Of a stretch of 6,021 nucleotides of DNA, positions 1 through 5,475 are shown one piece after another (position 1 is the stretch's first letter; each line of letters starts with the position of its first letter). The notes under the pieces were generated by a model. The model was not told the origin of the DNA and did not search any database. It saw only the letters and a list, made by a program, of their open reading frames with translations. This DNA is from Kiritimatiellota bacterium (lineage in GTDB: Bacteria > Verrucomicrobiota > Kiritimatiellia > JAAZAB01), in the NCBI GenBank assembly GCA_008636095.1, contig VSJD01000324.1:1-6021 (forward strand). The letters run 5' to 3'. The position numbers and the translations under genes were made by a program.

Positions 1-354
1 AAAATCCTGATTGCGGATGATTCGGCGTTTATGCGGCTGACCCTGCGCGACATTCTCGCCAAGGCAGGCTACGATGTGGCCGACGAAGCCGAAACGGGCG
101 AGGAAGCCGTTGAGAAATCAAAGCATCTTAAACCGGACCTGATTACGATGGATATCGTCATGGTGGGCGGCGGCGGAATTGAGGCGGTCAAGAATTTAAT
201 CGGCGACAATCCCCAGGTTAAGATTCTCATGGTCAGCGCCATGGGCCAGCAGGCTTTAATGATTGAGGCGATTCAGGCCGGAGCAAAAGGATTCATTATC
301 AAGCCGTTTAAGCCGGACCAGGTTATTGCGGAAGTGAAGAGGATTATTGGGTAG
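1..354 (+). CDS. cheY: CheY-type single-domain response regulator, 5' partial
   Basis: The reading frame is open from the first base of the window, so the start codon and probably only a few residues lie upstream. The visible 117 residues form one receiver domain and nothing more. Seen (counting the first visible residue as 1): beta-1 KILIADDS with the metal-binding acidic pair, phosphoacceptor Asp51 in ITMDIVM (codon at 151), Ser79 in the MVSAM position of the conserved Thr/Ser, and Lys101 in FIIKPF. The family role is a cytoplasmic messenger phosphorylated by CheA that acts on the flagellar switch or another output. The loop after Asp51 is odd: it reads MVGGGG where the family has M-P-x-M-D-G, so Pro and Asp are lost. 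All catalytic residues remain, so the protein is probably active. It lies upstream of an IVP element and cheB. An eight-G run starts at the last base of its TAG stop (354-361). Confidence 0.95.
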   Translation, partial: KILIADDSAFMRLTLRDILAKAGYDVADEAETGEEAVEKSKHLKPDLITMDIVMVGGGGIEAVKNLIGDNPQVKILMVSAMGQQALMIEAIQAGAKGFIIKPFKPDQVIAEVKRIIG

Positions 355-370
355 GGGGGGGCTATATAAA

Positions 371-406
371 GTGTTCGGTGTTCAGTGTTCGGGTTTCGGA
401 GTTCGG
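371..406. repeat. Left inverted repeat of the IVP element (heptad repeat)
   Basis: Five 7-bp units (GTGTTCG, GTGTTCA, GTGTTCG, GGTTTCG, GAGTTCG) plus a final G. The first 29 bases match the left arm of the palindrome at 1964 at 26 positions. It lies 9 bp beyond the G run that follows cheY1 and is preceded by the AT-rich stretch CTATATAAA. Confidence 0.8.
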
Positions 407-411
407 TGGAG
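405..411 (+). promoter_or_regulatory. Ribosome binding site of the IVP gene
   Basis: GGTGGAG ends 8 nt before the ATG at 420 and fixes that start. It overlaps the last two bases of the left inverted repeat, so the element appears to carry its own translation signal. An earlier ATG at 413 opens a frame of only five codons. Confidence 0.7.
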
Positions 412-419
412 CATGACCG

Positions 420-857
420 ATGAACCATAAGGCAACAGGCAAGACTTATTTAGATGTCGAGGATTTACAGGTCTATCAGAAGCTCTGCCAGCTTCACCTG
501 GAGATTTGTGATCTTAGCCATGCATGGCCGGCCGAGGAACGATATGAACTCGGCTCGCAGATCCGAAGATCATCCAATAGTTCACCTGCGCAGTTAGCCG
601 AGAAGCATGACGACCGCCACGTGAGGAACAAGGTCGAGGGAGTCAACCGCAGTCGCGGGGAGGCGGGAGAGACCATCCATCACCTATTCATGGCCAAATT
701 AAAGGAATACATCAAGAACGATGTGTACGCGACATATCGCGAGCGTTATAAACAGTGCATTCGAATGCTGAATGGACTCGAGAAGTCGCTTGAACGGCAC
801 CTTCCCGAGAAGGAACGCCGTTGGGCCGAATCCCGAACCCTGAACACCGAACCCTGA
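420..857 (+). CDS. Four-helix-bundle protein, 23S rRNA intervening sequence (IVP/S23) family
   Basis: A 145-residue protein that I assign to the four-helix-bundle family first found in intervening sequences of 23S rRNA genes; Avd of diversity-generating retroelements is a structural relative. Seen: DLQVYQKLCQLHLEI (helix 1, about residues 15-29), a WPAEERYELGSQIRRSS segment (about 36-52) typical of the family, PAQLAE, then an NRSRGEAGETIHHLFMA stretch as in one common subgroup, and a last charged helix. The final residues, RTLNTEP, are encoded by the right inverted repeat, so the C-terminus is repeat-derived. Members usually run about 115-135 residues; this one is slightly longer because of that tail. 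The start at 420 is supported by GGTGGAG. The molecular role is not established; nucleic-acid binding is suggested by family context only. It has no known part in chemotaxis, and its position between cheY and cheB looks like an insertion. Confidence 0.85.
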   Translation: MNHKATGKTYLDVEDLQVYQKLCQLHLEICDLSHAWPAEERYELGSQIRRSSNSSPAQLAEKHDDRHVRNKVEGVNRSRGEAGETIHHLFMAKLKEYIKNDVYATYRERYKQCIRMLNGLEKSLERHLPEKERRWAESRTLNTEP

Positions 858-861
858 ACAC
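826..861. repeat. Right inverted repeat of the IVP element
   Basis: The reverse complement reads as heptads GTGTTCA, GGGTTCG, GTGTTCA, GGGTTCG, GGATTCG plus G, mirroring the left repeat. It contains the stop codon of the IVP gene (855-857) and ends 13 bp before the cheB ATG. Its last 22 bases match the right arm of the 1964-2022 palindrome at 20 positions. Confidence 0.8.
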
Positions 862-874
862 CCGATTAGTTACC

Positions 875-1918
875 ATGGAACAGAGGAAAATACGCGTCTT
901 AGTAGTAGATGACTCGGCGCTGATGCGTAAAATCATCAGCGATATCATCAATTCCGACCCGGAATGCGAGGTCGCGGCCACGGCCCGAAACGGGGAAGAG
1001 GCCGTTAAAAGCACGGCTATTCTGAGGCCGGATGTCATTACGCTGGATATTCAATTACCCAAGATGGACGGAATTTCCGCCCTGAAATACATAATGAGCG
1101 AGTGGCCGACGCCGGTCGTAATTGTTACCGGGCTCACCCAGTTTTTGGGCGAAGATACTCTAAAATGCCTTGAATATGGCGCCGTGGATTTAGTGATCAA
1201 GCCCAGCGGCCCGATCTCCCTTGATTTTGAGATAAAAAAAGACGAGCTGTTGCAAAAAGTCAAGGCGGCCAGCCGGGTCAGGCGCAACCTGTTAAAACCA
1301 GTGTTTGTTAAAACGCATCCTATCCAAAAGAAAATAAATAATGTTTTGTCCGATAAAATCGTAGTTATAGCAACCTCTACCGGCGGGCCGAAAGCCCTGG
1401 CCACAATCTTACCAATACTGGCGCCGGATATCAAAGCCGGGCTAATTGTCATTCAGCACATGCCGGAGGGGTTCACGCGGTCAATGGCGGAGCGGTTAAA
1501 TGCCGCGTCCAGGTTGATAATTAAAGAGGCTGAAGATGGCGATTCCGTCACACATGGAATGGTCATGATTGCTCCGGGCGGGCGCCATTTGATGTTGGAC
1601 AAAACGAACGATGGCGTCAAAATTAAACTATTGAATAAATCACGTGAAAACGAGCTTTGTCCTTCGGCGGATATTGCCATGCAGTCCGCCGCGCCGCTCT
1701 ACGGCCGGAATTGCCTTGGGGTTATTCTTACCGGCATGGGCAGTGACGGGGTAGAAGGTTTAAAGGCCATAAAGCAGGCCGGCGGTAGCACAATAGCGGA
1801 AGATGAAGTAACCTGCATCGTTTACGGCATGCCGAAAATTGCCGCAGAGCAAAAAGTTGTTGATAAGATTTTTCCTTTGCCTGAAATAGCGGCTGAAATA
1901 ATGAAATGGGCGGAGTGA
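875..1918 (+). CDS. cheB: CheB, receptor glutamate methylesterase/glutamine deamidase
   Basis: A cytoplasmic two-domain adaptation enzyme. It removes methyl groups from (or deamidates) chemoreceptor side chains when phosphorylated by CheA. Seen, numbered from the ATG at 875 (347 aa): receiver domain about 1-115 with Asp12/Asp13, phosphoacceptor Asp58 in LDIQLPKMDG and Lys109 in VIKP; linker about 125-158; esterase domain about 160-347 with Ser168 in ATSTGGP, His195 in QHMPEGF and Asp291 in GMGSDG as the expected catalytic triad. Length is normal for the family. The ATG at 875 starts the protein where CheB proteins usually begin (MEQRKIRVLVVDDS) but has no Shine-Dalgarno. An in-frame TTG at 821, preceded by AAGGA with a 6-nt gap, would add 18 residues translated largely from the inverted repeat (EHRTLNT). 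That alternative is weaker on homology but cannot be excluded. No cheR is visible to supply the opposing methyltransferase. Confidence 0.96.
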   Translation: MEQRKIRVLVVDDSALMRKIISDIINSDPECEVAATARNGEEAVKSTAILRPDVITLDIQLPKMDGISALKYIMSEWPTPVVIVTGLTQFLGEDTLKCLEYGAVDLVIKPSGPISLDFEIKKDELLQKVKAASRVRRNLLKPVFVKTHPIQKKINNVLSDKIVVIATSTGGPKALATILPILAPDIKAGLIVIQHMPEGFTRSMAERLNAASRLIIKEAEDGDSVTHGMVMIAPGGRHLMLDKTNDGVKIKLLNKSRENELCPSADIAMQSAAPLYGRNCLGVILTGMGSDGVEGLKAIKQAGGSTIAEDEVTCIVYGMPKIAAEQKVVDKIFPLPEIAAEIMKWAE

Positions 1919-1963
1919 TCTGGGGGGGCAGGTGGCGGATGGAAGATGCAGGCAGAGGTTTAA

Positions 1964-2022
1964 GTGTTCGGCGTTCAGTGTTCAGGTTTCAGGAAAGATT
2001 CCGAACACCGAACACTGAACAC
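1964..2022. repeat. Gene-less palindrome with the same ends as the IVP element
   Basis: A 59-bp imperfect palindrome in the cheB-cheA gap. The left arm is GTGTTCG, GCGTTCA, GTGTTCA, GGTTTCA plus GG; the right arm 2001-2022 is the reverse complement of GTGTTCA, GTGTTCG, GTGTTCG plus G. Outer arms pair at 18 of 22 positions around an inner stretch of 15 bases. The left arm matches 371-399 at 26/29 and the right arm matches 840-861 at 20/22. It looks like an internally deleted or empty copy of the IVP element. In RNA it would fold into a long hairpin between cheB and cheA. A seven-G run (1922-1928) lies upstream, just after the cheB stop. Confidence 0.8.
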
Positions 2023-2084
2023 ATTGGTACGATTATGCGCTCAAAACACAGTATTACAGAATGACCCAGGCGGGCGAAGTCAAA

Positions 2085-4124
2085 ATGGAATCCAACCAAT
2101 ACAAAGAATTATTCGCGAGCGAGGCGAAAGAAATATTGGGCATTCTAAATAAATGCCTCGTTAACCTGGAAAAGCATTCCGAAGACAAGGAGTGCCTGAA
2201 TGAAATATTCAGGCAGGCGCATTCTTTAAAGGGCATGGCCGCTACCATGGGCTATGCTGACATTACGCAGCTGACCCATGCCATGGAAAGCGTCCTGGAT
2301 CTCCTGCGGCAGGGAAAATTTTCGGCGGATAAAAACATCGTGGGCTTGTTATTTGATTCGTTTGATGCCTTGGAAGCATTAACACGTGCGGCTTCAGGCG
2401 GGAACGGCGCTGGTAATCAGCGCGATATTACGGCGTTGGCGGCCAAGCTGGAGAAAGTAGCCGCCGGCCATAAAAGCAAAATGAATCTGATTGAGAAAAA
2501 AGAAACGGCAATGCTTCACATGGAAGAACCCGATCGGCGCGAAATAGCCGGAAAAGAAAACCGGCAAGGTGCAGAGGGTGAAACTTACCAGGTGGCGATC
2601 ACGATTGCCGGGGAAAGCGAGTTTAAGCGGCCGCGTGCTTTTGTGGCCGTAAGAGCCTTGCAGAATGCCGGCAGGGTGGTCAACCCCGAATTGCTTTATA
2701 AACAACTGGCCGCGGGCGACTTTGACGGCCATTTTGAATTTCTGCTTGTTACCAACGAGCGGCCGGACTTGATCAGCGCAAAAGTCAAAGCGATTCAGGA
2801 TGTGGAAAATGTCATCCTTCAGCCCTTTAAATTGGACGAGGCGTCATTATCCTCGGACGAGCCAGCGGAGCAAACGTCCGTTGCCCCCGGGCAAACCAAG
2901 CCGAAGGACAGCGGAAAATCAAGGCCTGAAGCGCAGATGGTCCGGGTGCCTTTAAACAAGCTGGATAATTTAATGGACACGGTCGGCGAGCTGGTGATCA
3001 ATAAATTGAGATTAAAGAATATTGCCAAAGAATTGGACGATAAGTCATTGAATGAAGCCTTGGACCAGATGAGCCGGCTGACCAATGATTTGCAGACGGA
3101 AATTATTGATGTGCGGCTTGTGCCTATGGATTATATCTTCAACCGGTTCCCGCGCCTGGTAAGGGATCTGGCTATGCAGGAAAAGAAAGAGGTGGATTTT
3201 GTAGTGGCGGGTGCGGATATTGGACTTGATCGAACCATTCTGGACGAGATCAACACTCCCTTAGTTCACCTTCTGAAAAATGCCGTGGCGCACGGCATAG
3301 AATTGCCCGAAGCAAGAAAAAAGGCAGGCAAACATCCTGTTGGCCAAGTCACATTATCCGCCCGGCGCGAAAAGGCCTTTGTGGTAATTGAGTTAATTGA
3401 TGACGGCCGGGGGATGGATGCCGAACTGATCAAAAAAACCGCCATCCAAACGGGGCTAATTTTTGAAGAAGAAGCCTCGAAATTAAGCGCGGAAGACGCG
3501 CTGATGCTGATTACTTTGCCGGGCTTCAGTACCAGCGTGGCGGTAACCGAGGCGTCCGGCCGCGGAGTGGGCATGAATGCCGTCAAGACTACCGTGGAGT
3601 CTTTTGGCGGCTTTTTGACAATCGAGAGCAATCCGCGCGAGGGTAGCCGGTTTATTTTGAAATTACCGCTCAGCGTGGCCATCATTCAGGCGCTCCTGGT
3701 GGGCGTGGCCAATGAAACTTACGCTATCCCGCTGATGAATATTATTGAAATAGCAACCATTAAACCCGATATCATCAAGATGATGGAACATCACGAAGTT
3801 ATCCCTTATCATGATGAAATCTTGCCTTTGATAAGGCTGAGAGAGCGATTTGGATTCGCGGCCGAAAATAGCGCCGACGCCGGCTTGGCGGTTGGCGCGG
3901 AAATCGGAAAAACAGGCCGTAAAACACCAGGACGTCTGGCCATCGTTGTCGTGGAAATGGGGCGCAAAAAAGCCGGGCTGGTGGTGGATCGGTTTCCGAA
4001 AAAGCAGGAGGTCGTAATTAAAACTTTGACGGAGCCATTAAAGAACATGCGCGGCGTGGCCGGCGCCACTATTTTGGCCGATGGGAAAGTGGCGCTGATC
4101 GCGGATGTGAACGCGCTCTTTTAG
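2085..4124 (+). CDS. cheA: CheA chemotaxis histidine autokinase, five-domain
   Basis: Central kinase of the pathway: bound to receptors through CheW, it uses ATP to phosphorylate its own His and then passes phosphate to CheY and CheB. Seen, from ATG 2085 (679 aa): P1 Hpt about 1-105 with His46 in AHSLKG; P2 CheY/CheB docking domain about 166-250; Ser/Pro/Lys-rich linker about 251-283; P3 dimerisation about 286-350; P4 ATPase about 351-525 with N box HLLKNAVAHG (395-404, Asn399, His403), G1 DDGRGMD (439-445), F box LPGFSTS and G2 GRGVG (492-496); P5 CheW-like domain about 530-679. Length is typical. Family-conserved Asp before the N-box His is Ala402, and the G2 box continues MN instead of MD; core ATP-binding residues are intact. 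ATG 2085 gives MESNQYKELF, the usual CheA N-terminus; ATG 2061 in frame would add eight residues. Neither has a clear Shine-Dalgarno. Confidence 0.97.
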   Translation: MESNQYKELFASEAKEILGILNKCLVNLEKHSEDKECLNEIFRQAHSLKGMAATMGYADITQLTHAMESVLDLLRQGKFSADKNIVGLLFDSFDALEALTRAASGGNGAGNQRDITALAAKLEKVAAGHKSKMNLIEKKETAMLHMEEPDRREIAGKENRQGAEGETYQVAITIAGESEFKRPRAFVAVRALQNAGRVVNPELLYKQLAAGDFDGHFEFLLVTNERPDLISAKVKAIQDVENVILQPFKLDEASLSSDEPAEQTSVAPGQTKPKDSGKSRPEAQMVRVPLNKLDNLMDTVGELVINKLRLKNIAKELDDKSLNEALDQMSRLTNDLQTEIIDVRLVPMDYIFNRFPRLVRDLAMQEKKEVDFVVAGADIGLDRTILDEINTPLVHLLKNAVAHGIELPEARKKAGKHPVGQVTLSARREKAFVVIELIDDGRGMDAELIKKTAIQTGLIFEEEASKLSAEDALMLITLPGFSTSVAVTEASGRGVGMNAVKTTVESFGGFLTIESNPREGSRFILKLPLSVAIIQALLVGVANETYAIPLMNIIEIATIKPDIIKMMEHHEVIPYHDEILPLIRLRERFGFAAENSADAGLAVGAEIGKTGRKTPGRLAIVVVEMGRKKAGLVVDRFPKKQEVVIKTLTEPLKNMRGVAGATILADGKVALIADVNALF

Positions 4125-4143
4125 TTTGATGTATAGGAATTTT

Positions 4144-4185
4144 CTGCCAGAGGCTGATCCGCCTCCGGCGGACAATCCTCTGCAG
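4144..4185. repeat. Nested GC-rich hairpin after cheA
   Basis: Inner stem TCCGCC (4158-4163) pairs with GGCGGA (4167-4172) around a TCC loop. The outer stem CAGAGG (4148-4153) pairs with CCTCTG (4177-4182), separated from the inner one by 4-nt internal loops. CTG/CAG (4144-4146, 4183-4185) extends it past one bulged C. No T run follows, so it is not a standard intrinsic terminator. The 12-mer CTGATCCGCCTC inside it recurs at 5878-5889, just after hpt, which marks it as a dispersed repeat. Confidence 0.65.
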
Positions 4186-4200
4186 TTCTCGCCACCCGAA

Positions 4201-4258
4201 GCGGTGACTCGAACCGCCGCTACACCAGATCGGTGTAGGGGCCGTTCGTGAGAACGGC
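4201..4258. repeat. Inverted pair of REP-like GTAG-hairpin units
   Basis: On the minus strand GTAG (4223-4220) is followed by a hairpin, GCGGT with ACCGC around a 7-nt loop (4217-4201). On the plus strand GTAG (4235-4238) is followed by GG and a perfect 7-bp hairpin, GCCGTTC with GAACGGC around a GTGA loop (4241-4258). The two GTAG ends face each other and are joined by CTACACC/GGTGTAG (4220-4226, 4232-4238), itself a perfect 7-bp stem. GTAG next to a hairpin is the known layout of REP sequences handled by REP-associated tyrosine transposases. It occupies most of the cheA-cheC gap and ends 38 bp before the cheC start. A structured leader RNA is an alternative reading. Confidence 0.6.
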
Positions 4259-4284
4259 TAAGTTGCGAAGGCTTAATTTAAGAC

Positions 4285-4292
4285 GAGGAAGG
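4285..4292 (+). promoter_or_regulatory. Ribosome binding site of cheC
   Basis: GAGGAAGG lies 4 nt before the ATG at 4297, a strong Shine-Dalgarno that fixes the cheC start. It survives downstream of the REP pair, in contrast to cheB, cheA and hpt. Confidence 0.8.
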
Positions 4293-4296
4293 ACCG

Positions 4297-4917
4297 ATGG
4301 AAACAAAACTAACAAAATCACAACTGGGTATCCTGAAAGAAATTGAAACTATCGGGGTCGGCAATGCCGCCACCGGCCTGGCCAGGATGCTGAATAAAAG
4401 AGTTGATATTAAAGTGCCTTCCGCCGTGGTGGCCAAATTAGAAAAAGTACCGGGCATGCTTGGCGGACCGGACAAGAAAGTTGCCGCGGTCTATTTTCAG
4501 GTCGTCAGCAAGTTTTCCGGCAGTGCCATGCTGGTCTTCCCGGTGGCGGAGGCTTTTCGAATTGCCGAAATTCTTTTAAACCGGCCGAAAAAATCAATCA
4601 CCGCTTTTGATGAATTAAGCGCGTCGGCCATAAAAGAGCTGGGTAATATTTATCTTGGCGCTTACCTGACGGCCTTGTTTGATTTTCTGAAAATAAGCTT
4701 CAAATATTCCGTCCCGAGCATGGTGACGGATATGCTCCAGGCCGTCTTGGACGGCATCTTGATCCAGCTGGCCCTGGAAGCGGAAAGCGCGGTCGTGCTG
4801 GATACCGAGTTCAGCATCGCGAAAGAAAAAATCCGCGGCCTTTTTCTTTTTCTTCCCGATCCGGAAGGTATAAAGACAATCTTAAATTCGCTCAAGTCTA
4901 AAAATAGCGGAAGATAA
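4297..4917 (+). CDS. cheC: CheC, CheY-P phosphatase
   Basis: A 206-residue member of the CheC/CheX/FliY family, which hydrolyses phospho-CheY in the cytoplasm and in many species also binds the receptor deamidase CheD. Seen: an N-terminal half-repeat LKEIETIGVGNAATGLARM (about 13-31) and a second half-repeat with SASAIKELGNIYLGAYLTAL (about 108-127). CheC active sites are two ExxN pairs. The second is intact (Glu114, Asn117). In the first, Glu15 is kept but the Asn is Thr18 (codon 4348-4350), so I expect one working site. Length matches the family (about 205). The start is fixed by GAGGAAGG. It overlaps by one base with an in-frame ATG upstream of cheY2 (TAATGATG), suggesting translational coupling. 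No cheD neighbour is visible, although the two usually travel together. Confidence 0.95.
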   Translation: METKLTKSQLGILKEIETIGVGNAATGLARMLNKRVDIKVPSAVVAKLEKVPGMLGGPDKKVAAVYFQVVSKFSGSAMLVFPVAEAFRIAEILLNRPKKSITAFDELSASAIKELGNIYLGAYLTALFDFLKISFKYSVPSMVTDMLQAVLDGILIQLALEAESAVVLDTEFSIAKEKIRGLFLFLPDPEGIKTILNSLKSKNSGR

Positions 4918-4934
4918 TGATGACCGCAATACGC

Positions 4935-4941
4935 AAAGGAG
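4935..4941 (+). promoter_or_regulatory. Ribosome binding site of the second cheY
   Basis: AAAGGAG, 8 nt before the ATG at 4950, is near consensus and selects that start over the in-frame ATGs at 4917 and 4920, which overlap or abut the cheC stop. Confidence 0.8.
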
Positions 4942-4949
4942 ACGCAAAA

Positions 4950-5351
4950 ATGGGAAAGATAAAGGTTTTACTGGCCGATGACGATGCTGGTTTCCGAAAA
5001 CTTCTGGCCGTGCAGATAAAGGCGTGGGGCTATGATGTGCTTGAGGCGGAAAACGGCAAACAGGCGTTGGAATTGGCCCTGACGGCAGAGCCCGACATAA
5101 TACTATTGGATTACATGATGCCGGAGATGGATGGCTTCGTGGTTCTGGAGCAGATAAGAAAAACTAACACCGATGTGGCCGTGGTAATGCTTACCGCCTA
5201 TACCGAGGAAAAAAATATCAAGACGGCGGCCAAGTTGGGCATCAGGGCTTTTGTGCCTAAAATTAATGCCTACGCGGACACGCATGCCTATGTAAAAACG
5301 GCGCTGGATACGATCGCGCGCAATTTAAAAGCAAAGGAAACTGCTCAGTAG
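4950..5351 (+). CDS. cheY: CheY-type single-domain response regulator
   Basis: A complete 133-residue receiver domain with no output domain. Seen, from ATG 4950: VLLADDD with the acidic cluster Asp10-12, phosphoacceptor Asp54 in LLDYMMPEMDG, Thr82 in VMLTAYT and Lys104 in FVPKI. The Pro that normally follows this Lys is Ile here. It is the likely target of CheA and, given the immediate neighbour, a substrate of CheC. The Shine-Dalgarno AAAGGAG supports ATG 4950, which also matches the family N-terminus; starting at 4917 would add 11 residues and would overlap the cheC stop. With cheY1 this makes two CheY-type receivers in one operon, and unlike cheY1 its phosphorylation loop is canonical. Which one addresses the flagellar motor cannot be told from sequence alone. 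Confidence 0.95.
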   Translation: MGKIKVLLADDDAGFRKLLAVQIKAWGYDVLEAENGKQALELALTAEPDIILLDYMMPEMDGFVVLEQIRKTNTDVAVVMLTAYTEEKNIKTAAKLGIRAFVPKINAYADTHAYVKTALDTIARNLKAKETAQ

Positions 5352-5372
5352 TCAGCCTGCCAGCGGACAAGG

Positions 5373-5451
5373 TTGCCACAAAGATGCACAAAAAGCACAA
5401 AAAAGAGTGTTAATTTATCATGTTTGTGAATCTTGTGCATTTTTGTGGCAA
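5373..5451. repeat. 79-bp palindromic element between cheY2 and hpt
   Basis: Arms 5373-5391 (TTGCCACAAAGATGCACAA) and 5433-5451 pair at 18 of 19 positions. A second stem lies further in: CACAAA at 5396-5401 with TTTGTG at 5423-5428. The AT-rich centre encodes nothing. It belongs to a different repeat family from the GTGTTCR and GTAG elements. It ends 24 bp before the hpt ATG. No T tract follows, so terminator function is unlikely. Confidence 0.75.
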
Positions 5452-5475
5452 AAATAATTTAAAACTGCTTTGTCC

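Larger units (their letters stand above)
371..861. mobile_element. IVP-gene element bounded by 36-bp inverted repeats
   Basis: A 491-bp unit between cheY1 and cheB, consisting of one small gene (420-857) flanked by inverted repeats at 371-406 and 826-861. The left repeat and the reverse complement of the right one match at 29 of 36 positions without gaps. Both are five 7-bp units of the type GNGTTCR plus one base. The gene's own Shine-Dalgarno starts at the inner edge of the left repeat and its stop codon lies inside the right repeat, so gene and repeats form one package. The same ends recur without a gene at 1964-2022. There is no transposase and I see no target-site duplication at the borders. 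Mobility is therefore inferred; any movement would need help in trans. Confidence 0.6.

Noticed and set aside
371..861. rRNA intervening sequence
   Set aside because: IVP genes can lie within 23S rRNA genes, but no rRNA sequence flanks this one; both neighbours are che genes.
712..1038. Minus-strand open frame across the IVP gene end and cheB start
   Set aside because: Shadow of two well-supported plus-strand genes; its middle is again repeat translation.
1051..1452. Minus-strand open frame of 133 codons within cheB
   Set aside because: Antisense shadow of the CheB receiver and linker, no recognisable domain.
371..2022. CRISPR array or diversity-generating retroelement
   Set aside because: The 7-bp tandem units have no unique spacers. 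Although the IVP gene is related to Avd, there is no reverse transcriptase and no template/variable repeat pair.
1964..2152. Open frame of 62 codons in the cheB-cheA gap
   Set aside because: Its first 20 residues are translation of the palindrome (GVQCSGF, EHRTLNT) and the rest overlaps the cheA 5' end in another frame; no Shine-Dalgarno and no family resemblance.
4201..4223. tRNA T-arm-like sequence (GGTTCGAGTC) on the minus strand
   Set aside because: No acceptor stem, no anticodon arm with a T33, and the stem pairing around the T-loop-like bases is shifted; it is better read as one half of a REP-like pair.
4144..4258. Possible riboswitch (for example c-di-GMP) upstream of cheC
   Set aside because: Serial simple hairpins with no conserved ligand-binding core that I recognise; repetition of the same architecture and of a 12-mer after hpt favours dispersed repeats.
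5373..5451. Rho-independent terminator between cheY2 and hpt
   Set aside because: The arms are long but AT-rich, the loop is large, and no T tract follows the 3' arm.
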